Below are positions 14,942 to 21,889 of a stretch of DNA of 26,333 nt, piece after piece. Source of the DNA: CAYGZM01 sp964354365 (lineage in GTDB: Bacteria > Planctomycetota > Phycisphaerae > Sedimentisphaerales > Anaerobacaceae); the NCBI GenBank assembly GCA_964354365.1, contig CAYGZM010000045.1, forward strand, positions 1 through 26,333. The letters run 5' to 3'. The notes below the pieces were generated by a model. That model was not told the origin of the DNA and did no database searches. It saw only the letters and a list, made by a program, of their open reading frames with translations. The first letter of the stretch is position 1, and each line of letters opens with the position of its first letter. The translations under genes were made by a program, and so were the position numbers.

Positions 14942-15991
14942 TCAATTCTTCATTCTGCTCTCCAAAACGGCTCTGGCGGCGGCAATTCTTACGGCTTTTG
15001 ACTCGTCATCGAGGAGCTTTGGCAGGTGTTTTATCAGAGAAGGCGTGGCAATCCGTCCTATTGCCAGCGCCGTCATCACGTTCACTCGCTCACGGGATAC
15101 TTCCTCCAACCCGGCTGTCAGCTTGCTCGTGAACACGTCGAGAACTTCGGGTTCTCCGGTCGTGTCTCGAAACCTGCCGAGCTGCTCGGCGGCCGCGAGC
15201 CGAACCTCCAGAACTTTGTCATCGAGCATCGAAAGCAAAGCGTTTCTGGCCTCCCGCGTTCCAAGCGCGCCCATCGATCTTGCACCGCTGACTCTAACAT
15301 CTGCGTAAACGCTCAGCAGCATTGTCCAGAGCTTCGGATATATTCGGTCATCACCGAGCATCGCTATGGATTCCGCCGCCTGGTATATGACTTTGTCCGC
15401 GGAATCCTTGTCCTGCATTGCCCAGTACAGCAGCTTAAGAGCCTCCTTATCCCTGCACTTGCCCAGTAAAAACGCGACATTGGCTCGAACCGTCTGATCG
15501 CTGCTGCCAACGGCCCTGCGCAGAACCTCGAGGTATTTTGTAGAGCCGAGCTTCACCATCGCATAGCAGGCCGCTAACTTGACGTTCGAGTCCTCATCCT
15601 TGAATAGCTCCTTGACGCCGCTCGCTCCAAAGGAATACTCCAGGTCGCCGATAGCCAGCGCCGCCGCGAACCTGACCGGCGCAAATTCGTCTGCCAACAG
15701 TCGCTGCACTTTGGGCACCAGCTTGATCTGTCCGGTCTCGGCCACGACTTCGATGGCGTTGGTGCGTATCCCAGGGTCCTGGTCGCCAAGGCTGTCCAGA
15801 ATGACCCTGTAGGCCTGCATCGTAAGGTCGTTGATATCGACAGCTTTGGCTGCTCCCAAGCCTGTCCCGGTCTTCTGCACCTCTTCACATCCGAACGCCA
15901 ATATCGCTGCACAGGCAAGCGACAGCCCGTAAACCAAAAACCTGACTTGTGCGTTTCTAAGAGCCTTGGATTCTTCAAGTTTATTTTTCAT
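14942..15991 (-). CDS. HEAT-repeat lipoprotein
   Basis: This 349-aa protein has a long n-region, a hydrophobic core (about 17-33) and a lipobox-like LAFGC with Cys35, so it is probably lipid-anchored. The box has Phe at -2, which is not standard. The body (about 50-345) is an array of HEAT/PBS-lyase-like helical repeats, recognisable by recurring D-x-x-x-x-V-R-x-x-A-A units such as DEFAPVRFAAALAIGDL, DKVLEVRLAAAEQLGRF and DESKAVRIAAARAVLES. Such solenoids bind proteins. The start ATG 15991 has GGGAGG four bases upstream. It is 43 bases after lnt. No specific function can be assigned. Confidence 0.8.
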   Translation of the reverse strand: MKNKLEESKALRNAQVRFLVYGLSLACAAILAFGCEEVQKTGTGLGAAKAVDINDLTMQAYRVILDSLGDQDPGIRTNAIEVVAETGQIKLVPKVQRLLADEFAPVRFAAALAIGDLEYSFGASGVKELFKDEDSNVKLAACYAMVKLGSTKYLEVLRRAVGSSDQTVRANVAFLLGKCRDKEALKLLYWAMQDKDSADKVIYQAAESIAMLGDDRIYPKLWTMLLSVYADVRVSGARSMGALGTREARNALLSMLDDKVLEVRLAAAEQLGRFRDTTGEPEVLDVFTSKLTAGLEEVSRERVNVMTALAIGRIATPSLIKHLPKLLDDESKAVRIAAARAVLESRMKN

Positions 15992-16034
15992 TTAACCTCC
16001 CTGACAAACCGATTCGCAATCTGCCGGCCCCCCT

Positions 16035-17822
16035 TTAGGGCCTTGGGCCCAACAGTCTTCTCAAAATCGAGGCTATTATGAACAAAATAACGCAGCCTTC
16101 ACAACAAAAATCCAGCCATTGGCCGTATTTGCTGAAAAAAGTTACCCTTTTATCTATCGGCATTTTGTCGGTAAACCATCCAGCCATGCCTGTCCGCGCC
16201 ATAGCATTTATTGGCAGCGTCCCGGCCAGATACCCGTTGCGCATGTTGCCGAGGCTGTCGATCAGGCAGCTTATGCCTGTGTTGACGCTTCGGATGATGC
16301 AAAGGCGGTTCTCAACGGCCCGGAAAACGCAGGTGGCGGCATGCTGGGCAAGCTCCGTGCTCGGGCGGACTGCTCCTGAGTCATCATCGAATCTTACAAA
16401 CCATCCGTCGTTGCTTATGTTGACAAGCCAGTCGAGACGCTTGTTGCCCCGCTCATCAAGGGCGAATTTGCGGGCGATATAGGGAACGACGTCCTCGTAG
16501 CAGATTATAACACTAAACTTGTAAGATTCCGGCCGCTCGCCGGTCCCCCCGGTCATTTCAAAAACCGTATATTCGCTGCCGTAATCAAGGGAATAATCGT
16601 AGTTCAGCTCTTTGGGGGTGAACTTCATCAGCAGCTTGTACACTCTCGGAAGTGTCTTTCTAAAGGGCAAAACCTCCCCGAACGGCACTAAATGAATCTT
16701 GTCATAGCGTTTTTCGTATTGCTGCCCGTCCGGTTTGTATAGAAACGCTGAATTGAACTGTTCGACCAACGCCGTACCGGCATCGTTCGGTATGCCTCCG
16801 TAAGCGCCGACGAGAACGTAGGCCGTATTCTTCGAGTGCTCTCGAAGGGCCTCGTCAAGGAACCTCCACGCGTGGTTTGGGTCGAGAATAGCCTGGACCT
16901 CCCTGTTCAGCGTTGCCTGGACCATCGTCTCCGGCCAGACGATAAGCTCCGCGCCCGCCTCAACGCTCATCTTGCTCTGCTCCATCAGGTCATCGAATAT
17001 CTCCTTGCTCGCCATAAACGACCTCTTGAGCGATTGGGGGATGTTTGACTGCAGTGAGGCGACGACGGGGCCGTCCTTGATGAACTCCTCCGATTGAGCT
17101 ATTCGCCATCGCCCGTATAAAATCGCCGCAGCGATTGCGACGCCGACCGTTGCGACCTTGGCCGCCACACGACTGGCCCGAGGGGCCTGGGCCATTTTGA
17201 GGCCGTTTCTCTTGCGCAAGGCGATTATCAGTTCAGCCAACAGGCCGTTGACCATCGCAACCAGGAAAGATACTCCCCCGGCCCCGAATATGTCCGCTAT
17301 CTGAATGATTGTGACGTTGTCGTACTGGCTGTGCCCCAGTAGCCGCCACGGAAAGCCCCCTAAGAAAAGCCCCTGCATCCGCTCGACCCCGACTATCAGT
17401 ACTGCTGTGGCCAGAAAGAGCGGAATCTTCCTGGCCCTGCAGTACCGCAGGGCCAGCGCCAGAATCGGCCAGAGCAGCGCCGTGTACACACAGAAAACGA
17501 TCCAGCCGACGATAGTTATCGGAGCCATCCAGTACAGGCTGACCAGCCAGTAAACCAGCCCAACCAGATACGCCGCAAGGGCCAGTGGACCCCCGTTTCT
17601 GTCTTTGCCGGAAGACGCGGGGGGCGAACAACCCAAAAGAAAGGGCGTCATCGCCGCCCACGCCAGAAATCCCCAGCCCAAAGGCGGCTGAATCAACGTT
17701 AAAATCACCGCACTGACTACAAAAGGCGGGCTAAGCGGCAATGCAGCCCTTATTGCCGACCAAACCGAAAACCCCGCTGATTTAAGCCGGCTTAGGCTCA
17801 GCAGTCGATTACGTTTTCTCAT
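16035..17822 (-). CDS. lnt: Apolipoprotein N-acyltransferase
   Basis: This 595-aa protein has about six transmembrane helices (about 20-235) followed by a nitrilase-like carbon-nitrogen hydrolase domain. The catalytic triad is present: Glu298 in IVWPETM, Lys375 in KIHLVPFGEVLP and Cys441 in SVIICYEDVVP. Lnt transfers an acyl chain from phospholipid to the N-terminal Cys of lipoproteins in the inner membrane, the last step of their maturation. Several lipoproteins are encoded nearby. Length is above the E. coli enzyme (512 aa). I use ATG 17822; a TTG at 17834 overlaps the methyltransferase stop and has a G-rich stretch about nine bases upstream, so it is a real alternative. Confidence 0.93.
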   Translation of the reverse strand: MRKRNRLLSLSRLKSAGFSVWSAIRAALPLSPPFVVSAVILTLIQPPLGWGFLAWAAMTPFLLGCSPPASSGKDRNGGPLALAAYLVGLVYWLVSLYWMAPITIVGWIVFCVYTALLWPILALALRYCRARKIPLFLATAVLIVGVERMQGLFLGGFPWRLLGHSQYDNVTIIQIADIFGAGGVSFLVAMVNGLLAELIIALRKRNGLKMAQAPRASRVAAKVATVGVAIAAAILYGRWRIAQSEEFIKDGPVVASLQSNIPQSLKRSFMASKEIFDDLMEQSKMSVEAGAELIVWPETMVQATLNREVQAILDPNHAWRFLDEALREHSKNTAYVLVGAYGGIPNDAGTALVEQFNSAFLYKPDGQQYEKRYDKIHLVPFGEVLPFRKTLPRVYKLLMKFTPKELNYDYSLDYGSEYTVFEMTGGTGERPESYKFSVIICYEDVVPYIARKFALDERGNKRLDWLVNISNDGWFVRFDDDSGAVRPSTELAQHAATCVFRAVENRLCIIRSVNTGISCLIDSLGNMRNGYLAGTLPINAMARTGMAGWFTDKMPIDKRVTFFSKYGQWLDFCCEGCVILFIIASILRRLLGPRP

Positions 17823-17830
17823 TCGACGTT

Positions 17831-18787
17831 TCAATCAGCCAAATCCCCCAAAGCCGACGCCACGGCCTCTGTGCTGTAGCGCTTCTTACGGTTCATCCGC
17901 ACTGTAAGCTGATTTGCGAATAACCGCAGAAGGTTTCTATCCGCCGCGATTTCCCCAATAGGCGTTTTCATATCCGACGAAAGACGCTTCAATTCTTCTA
18001 TCTCCCCGGCAGTGAGGAGGACTTTCCCTGTTGTCTGTCCCTGTTTGTTCTTCAATTCCTCCAGCCGCTCATTCGCGTTCCTGACATATTCTTCCGACAC
18101 ATCTATCCCCACGTAATCTCTGCCGAGCTGATATGCCACCGCCGCAGTGGTGCCCGACCCGCTGAAGGGATCGAGCACGCAGTCACCGGGATTCGAGCTC
18201 GCCACGATGATCCTTGTCAGCAGACTTTCCGGCATCTGGCAGGGGTGCCAGCCCTGACGCTCTTTGAACGTCCCGCACACACGCGAGAATTCGTCCCAGA
18301 CATCGTTGGGCATCTTGCCTTTCGGATTGGCGCGCCTGTCATTATAGATAAGCTGGCGGTCGGACGGGACTCGAACGGCATGGTCGTTGAAGGTGAAGCT
18401 CTTTGCGTCCTTGACTAAGTAAAAAATGTGCGTGTGGGACCGCGCAAATTTGTTCTTCGTCTGCTGGCCAAACGTGTAGTGCCAGATTATCCAGTTCCGC
18501 ATGAAAAGTCCGAGCTCATCGGCTATCACCTTGACGTTCGCAGCGAAATCATCGCCTATGGCAATGTAGAATGAACCATTCGGCTTTAGAACCTTTTTGC
18601 AGACGCTCATCCAGTTTCGCGTCCAATCGACGTATTCTTCGTCGTCCATGTTATCCTGGTGCTGGTCGTACTGGTAACCAATATTGAAGGGGGGGTCGGC
18701 AAACACGAGGTCGGCAAAGGGCTCGCTGATTTCCCCTAAAACCTCTATACAGTCACCGCATATTATCCTGTTGGACAGTTCAAGCAT
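17831..18787 (-). CDS. Orphan DNA adenine-N6 methyltransferase, beta class
   Basis: This 318-aa protein has motif IV DPPF at 31-34 near the N-terminus and the SAM-binding motif I DPFSGSGTT at 206-214, the order of beta-class amino-methyltransferases (the CcrM/HinfI type of architecture). DPPF rather than SPPY favours N6-adenine as the target. The C-terminal 80 residues (about 240-318) are basic and may contact DNA. The recognition sequence cannot be read. No restriction endonuclease gene is adjacent, so it is probably solitary and regulatory or protective. It lies between the HepT/remnant region and lnt, nine bases from the lnt ATG. Confidence 0.88.
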   Translation of the reverse strand: MLELSNRIICGDCIEVLGEISEPFADLVFADPPFNIGYQYDQHQDNMDDEEYVDWTRNWMSVCKKVLKPNGSFYIAIGDDFAANVKVIADELGLFMRNWIIWHYTFGQQTKNKFARSHTHIFYLVKDAKSFTFNDHAVRVPSDRQLIYNDRRANPKGKMPNDVWDEFSRVCGTFKERQGWHPCQMPESLLTRIIVASSNPGDCVLDPFSGSGTTAAVAYQLGRDYVGIDVSEEYVRNANERLEELKNKQGQTTGKVLLTAGEIEELKRLSSDMKTPIGEIAADRNLLRLFANQLTVRMNRKKRYSTEAVASALGDLAD

Positions 18788-18897
18788 ACGCGTATTCTAC
18801 AAAGCGCGCCCGGCTCTGCAAGAGGTAATTCGATTACAGGGACTGATAACTGGCTGAAGGCGACCTGGAGTCTTAGAGCCTATCCCAATAACACAGG

Positions 18898-18971
18898 CTA
18901 TTCCGGCTGCGGCTTGATTTCCTTTTGTTTGTTGAAAATTCCGCCGGTCGGGCAATCGGTGAAGATTGCTC
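18898..18971 (-). pseudogene. Remnant of the 3' end of the 19605-20342 lipoprotein gene
   Basis: The minus-strand peptide IFTDCPTGGIFNKQKEIKPQ, followed by PE and a TAG stop, matches the end of the lipoprotein encoded at 19605-20342, which reads AFTDYLTGKVFKEQREIKPL, then EE and a stop. A direct 59-base alignment gives 42 identities. No gene body precedes the remnant: it starts just after the HepT stop at 18981. It is a decayed second copy on the far side of the MntA/HepT pair. Confidence 0.65.
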
Positions 18972-18980
18972 TATTCGCCG

Positions 18981-19322
18981 CTAACTTTCCGCCAGTATCT
19001 TCTCCAATTGAGCCGCCAAGCGGGGCAGGTCGTCCGAAACGATTCTCCAGACGATATTGAGATCAACGTCAAAATACCCGTGAATCAACCGGTCTCTTGT
19101 CCCGGCAATTTGCCGCCATTGAATAGACGGATGTTTCTGTCTGCACTGCTCGGATACGTTTTTCGCTGCTTCACCCAAGATTTCCAGAAGTCGCACAAGT
19201 GAAAGCGTAAGCTTTTCGTCGTTGTCGAGATCGAGCCGGCTGCAATTCACAGTAAACTCAATGGCCTTCTGGGCGGCGTCAAGCATGTGCCGTAGCCGAA
19301 CGATATCTTCAGTTTCGCACAT
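18981..19322 (-). CDS. hepT: HepT-like HEPN-domain toxin (DUF86)
   Basis: This 113-aa protein is a HEPN-domain protein of the DUF86/HepT family. Its R-x4-H-x-Y motif is seen as RDRLIHGY near residues 80-87, and the family's first conserved helix is ETEDIVRLRHMLDAAQKAIE (residues 3-22). The toxins cut RNA, and MntA silences them by AMPylating the tyrosine of that motif. The ATG at 19322 is preferred; an upstream in-frame extension to 19355 would lie inside mntA. The gene overlaps the mntA 3' end by 14 bases. The pair is placed between a lipoprotein gene and its decayed 3' copy. Confidence 0.88.
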   Translation of the reverse strand: MCETEDIVRLRHMLDAAQKAIEFTVNCSRLDLDNDEKLTLSLVRLLEILGEAAKNVSEQCRQKHPSIQWRQIAGTRDRLIHGYFDVDLNIVWRIVSDDLPRLAAQLEKILAES

Positions 19323-19608
19323 ACTGGACCTCGGCTTCCTCGATGACCTTGTCACGGAAATAACGGCTTAGGAAACCTGGCGTGTGCAGGTCCACTTTTC
19401 GCCCCAACAGTTGCGAAAGCTCATCCTGCAGACCAAAGAAGGCAAATCCCGGCTCGTGCCCTTTGTCAAACTCGACCAGCACATCGACATCGCTATCGGC
19501 GGCAAAATCGTCCCCAAGTGCCGAGCCAAAGACACTCAGCCGGCTAATATGATGACGCCGGCAGAAATCGGCTATCTTGTCTTTTGGTATGACCAGCTTC
19601 TCGTTCAT
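19309..19608 (-). CDS. mntA: MntA-like minimal nucleotidyltransferase antitoxin
   Basis: This 99-aa protein is a minimal nucleotidyltransferase. GSALGDDFAADSDVD (about 28-42) fits the GSx10DxD motif exactly, with the two Asp residues that bind metal and ATP, followed by VLVEF. It is the antitoxin of HepT, adding AMP to the HEPN toxin tyrosine. Its ATG at 19608 overlaps the stop of the upstream lipoprotein gene as ATGA, so its translation is probably coupled to that gene. The downstream hepT starts inside it. Confidence 0.9.
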   Translation of the reverse strand: MNEKLVIPKDKIADFCRRHHISRLSVFGSALGDDFAADSDVDVLVEFDKGHEPGFAFFGLQDELSQLLGRKVDLHTPGFLSRYFRDKVIEEAEVQYVRN

Positions 19609-20342
19609 TCTTCAAGGGGCTTGATTTCTCTTTGTTCTTTGAAGACCTTGCCGGTGAGGTAATCGGTGAAGGCGACTTTGACCGTCAACGGCTCGGTGTA
19701 GTCTTTGAGTTTGTCCCCAACGTCGAAGACCAGTCTGTAGTTCACCGCCATCATTGCGGCGAACCAGAGCTTCTTCAGCTCGTCAGGCCCCACCTTCCAC
19801 ACGCCCAGCTTCGCCTGCCCGTCCTCGTTGTTGAGGTTCCAAAGCTCCAGCTCCACGCTGCCCGCCGCCTTTATAATATCGCCGTCGCGGTCGATGGGCT
19901 GGATATAGACAACCAGCTTCTCCTTCTTTCCATCGTGGTCCCCGTCGTAGAGGTTGGTGAGCCTGCCGATCCTGACGGCTTCCAGACTGTAGAGCTTCTC
20001 GCCCTTGACCTCTGCGGGCAGACCCGACAGGACCTTATTTTGCTTTTCGAGATGTTCCTTCTCGGCCTCGGTCTGTTCGATTCGCTTCTCTAATTGCGCC
20101 TTTTCATCCTTCAACCGGTTGACTTCGTCGAACAGCGGCAGCCCTTTGTCCGGCCCTGAGCAGCCCGTAACATAAGCCGCAAGGCAAAGAAAAGAAATAA
20201 GGAGATACGCCTCTGTCCTCAGCCCTTTACCCCCTCGTCTGCGACAACCCCTGCACAGGGCCAGGAACTGTTTTGGATTTGGGTCATTCGGATTTGAAAT
20301 TTGTTTCGGATTTCGATATTCGGATTTCGAATTTATCATCAT
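19605..20342 (-). CDS. Coiled-coil lipoprotein of unknown function
   Basis: The ORF is 245 aa. A signal segment YLLISFLCLAAYVTGC ends in a good lipobox (V-T-G-C, Cys61), so the mature protein is lipid-anchored. A coiled coil follows (about 70-105, FDEVNRLKDEKAQLEKRIEQ...), then a globular domain rich in strands (about 115-240). I do not recognise the family. The first 24 residues are translated from an A/T-rich repeat and give an n-region of over 40 residues, far longer than normal; no other ATG, GTG or TTG lies between the repeat and the lipobox. It follows clpP1 by 15 bases and is coupled to mntA by an ATGA overlap. A decayed second copy of its last 24 codons lies at 18898-18971. Confidence 0.7.
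   Translation of the reverse strand: MMINSKSEYRNPKQISNPNDPNPKQFLALCRGCRRRGGKGLRTEAYLLISFLCLAAYVTGCSGPDKGLPLFDEVNRLKDEKAQLEKRIEQTEAEKEHLEKQNKVLSGLPAEVKGEKLYSLEAVRIGRLTNLYDGDHDGKKEKLVVYIQPIDRDGDIIKAAGSVELELWNLNNEDGQAKLGVWKVGPDELKKLWFAAMMAVNYRLVFDVGDKLKDYTEPLTVKVAFTDYLTGKVFKEQREIKPLEE
20275..20336. repeat. A/T-rich dispersed repeat with four GGATTT units
   Basis: GGATTT occurs at 20275, 20290, 20308 and 20322, spaced 15, 18 and 14 bases, within TTCGGATTTCGA-type phrases. Its translation gives the NSKSEYRNPKQISNPNDPNP peptide at the start of the lipoprotein. I recognise this as a type of repeat seen scattered in planctomycete-like genomes; only one copy is in the window. Confidence 0.5.
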
Positions 20343-20357
20343 AACATAACGCCTCGG

Positions 20358-21020
20358 CTACTGCTCCGCGCCTTCTTCGGCCTGCTGTTTGCCCTCATGG
20401 CCGTTTGCGTGGACGATTTCGGGCGCCTTCTGCAGTATTCTGTCGGCCAACCCGTACTCGATCGCCTCTTCCGCGCTTAGCCATAGATTCCGGTCGCAGT
20501 CTTTTTCGACTTTCTCGTTCGTCTGGCCGGTGTGTTTGGCCAGTATATCGTACAGCCGGCTGCGCAGACGCAGTATCTCCTGAGCTTCGATGTCTATGTC
20601 CGTAGCAGGGCCGATCAATTGCCCCGTGATCATCGGCTGATGCAGCAGAATCCGGTTGTTCGCCAGTAGAAACCGTTTGCCTGTCTTGCCGCCGGCAAGC
20701 AATACCGCGCCCATGCTCGCCGCCTGACCGATGCAATACGTTGCCACGTCGCACCGCAAAAACTGCATCGTGTCATAGACCGCCAGCCCGGACGTGATTG
20801 ACCCGCCCGGTGAGTTTATGTAAAAGTGAATGTCGGTCTTTGTGTCCTCGTTGCTCAGAAACAGCATCTGCGCGATGATAAGGTTCGCCGCCTCATCGTC
20901 TATCGCCCCGCCTAAGAAAATTATCCTGTCCTTGAGCAGTCTTGAGTAAATATCGTACGCACGCTCGGTTCGTCCGCTTTTTTCAATCACTATCGGTACT
21001 AAGTTTTGGTTAAAGCTCAT
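20358..21020 (-). CDS. clpP: ATP-dependent Clp protease proteolytic subunit (ClpP1, Asn triad)
   Basis: This 220-aa protein aligns along all of ClpP (start SFNQNLVPIVIE, then INSPGGSI and GQAASMGAVLLA). The nucleophile is Ser102 (ASMG), the base His127 (LHQPM). The third triad position, Asp in the E. coli ERDRFLSA motif, is Asn178 here (CDRNLWLSA). Asn at this position is known in Listeria ClpP1, which works in mixed rings with a full-triad ClpP2. It probably pairs with the adjacent ClpP2, with ClpX or ClpC loading substrates. The acidic, Gln-rich tail (QQAEEGAEQ) is a small extension. It lies 54 bases after clpP2. Confidence 0.93.
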   Translation of the reverse strand: MSFNQNLVPIVIEKSGRTERAYDIYSRLLKDRIIFLGGAIDDEAANLIIAQMLFLSNEDTKTDIHFYINSPGGSITSGLAVYDTMQFLRCDVATYCIGQAASMGAVLLAGGKTGKRFLLANNRILLHQPMITGQLIGPATDIDIEAQEILRLRSRLYDILAKHTGQTNEKVEKDCDRNLWLSAEEAIEYGLADRILQKAPEIVHANGHEGKQQAEEGAEQ

Positions 21021-21074
21021 ATTCCCTGGTCCCCACTGCTGGAGTCTTTGTATCGAGTGTGTGCTTTCGCCCTG

Positions 21075-21797
21075 TTATTTGTTCTGGTCCTTCTTCTTGT
21101 CGTCGGCCTTTTCTTTGTTTTTCTTGTCTTGTTCGTGCAGCACTTCGTCAATAAGCCCGTACTCTTTTGCCTCGTCGGCCGTCATATACCTGTCTCTCTC
21201 GGTCTCGGCCTGTATCTTCTCGACCGGCTGGCCCGTATGCTTCGAGAGGATTTCGTTTATCATAGTCTTTGCCTTGAGGATCTCCTCGGCCTGTATCTTG
21301 ATGTCCGATGCCTGTCCGCTGACCCCGCCCCACGGCTGGTGCAGCATCACCTTTGCGTGCGGAAGGGCGTATCGGCTGCCCTTCTTGCCGGCCGCCAGCA
21401 CTACCGCCGCCCCGGACTGTGCCCTGCCGATGCAGTACGTCGCCACCGGGGAGCCGACAAAGCGTATCGTGTCGTAAATGGCCATTGTATCGTCCACGCT
21501 GCCCCCGGGCGAGTTGATGTACAGGCTGATTTCGCTGTTGCGCTTGAGATTGTCCAGATAGAGCATCTTCATAATCACCTCGGCCGCTCTGCCGTAAGAT
21601 ATTTCACCGATGAGAAAGACGATGCGATTGTCCAACAGCATGTCGTCAAGACTCATCTGGCGGTAGCGCTGATATGCTCCGCCGGGCGGGCCGTATTGAC
21701 TGTATGTTTCAAGATGGGCGGTGACTGTGGGATGATTTTTTGAAGAGTTGAAAAACTCGGGCCCCACTATCTTCCTTCCGGGATGTTCAATGGACAT
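21075..21797 (-). CDS. clpP: ATP-dependent Clp protease proteolytic subunit (ClpP2)
   Basis: This 240-aa ClpP has the full triad: Ser128 in RAQSGAAVVLA, His153 in MLHQPWGG and Asp202 in ETERDRYMTADEA. It has an N-terminal extension of about 45 residues (HPGRKIVGPEFF...QYGPPGGAYQRYRQMSLDD) compared with E. coli and a charged Lys/Asp tail. ClpP forms a 14-subunit chamber that degrades proteins delivered by AAA+ partners. ATG 21797 has AAGGAAG six bases upstream. It follows tig by about 93 bases; tig-clpP is a conserved arrangement. The gene clpX is not in the window. Confidence 0.93.
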   Translation of the reverse strand: MSIEHPGRKIVGPEFFNSSKNHPTVTAHLETYSQYGPPGGAYQRYRQMSLDDMLLDNRIVFLIGEISYGRAAEVIMKMLYLDNLKRNSEISLYINSPGGSVDDTMAIYDTIRFVGSPVATYCIGRAQSGAAVVLAAGKKGSRYALPHAKVMLHQPWGGVSGQASDIKIQAEEILKAKTMINEILSKHTGQPVEKIQAETERDRYMTADEAKEYGLIDEVLHEQDKKNKEKADDKKKDQNK

Positions 21798-21889
21798 CAA
21801 TCACTTCCTTTACCAAATCCGTATTTCGCAACCGGCATTCCACCTCTGGCCTTACGCCGGGCAATGTACGCTTTTATTATCGGGTATTT

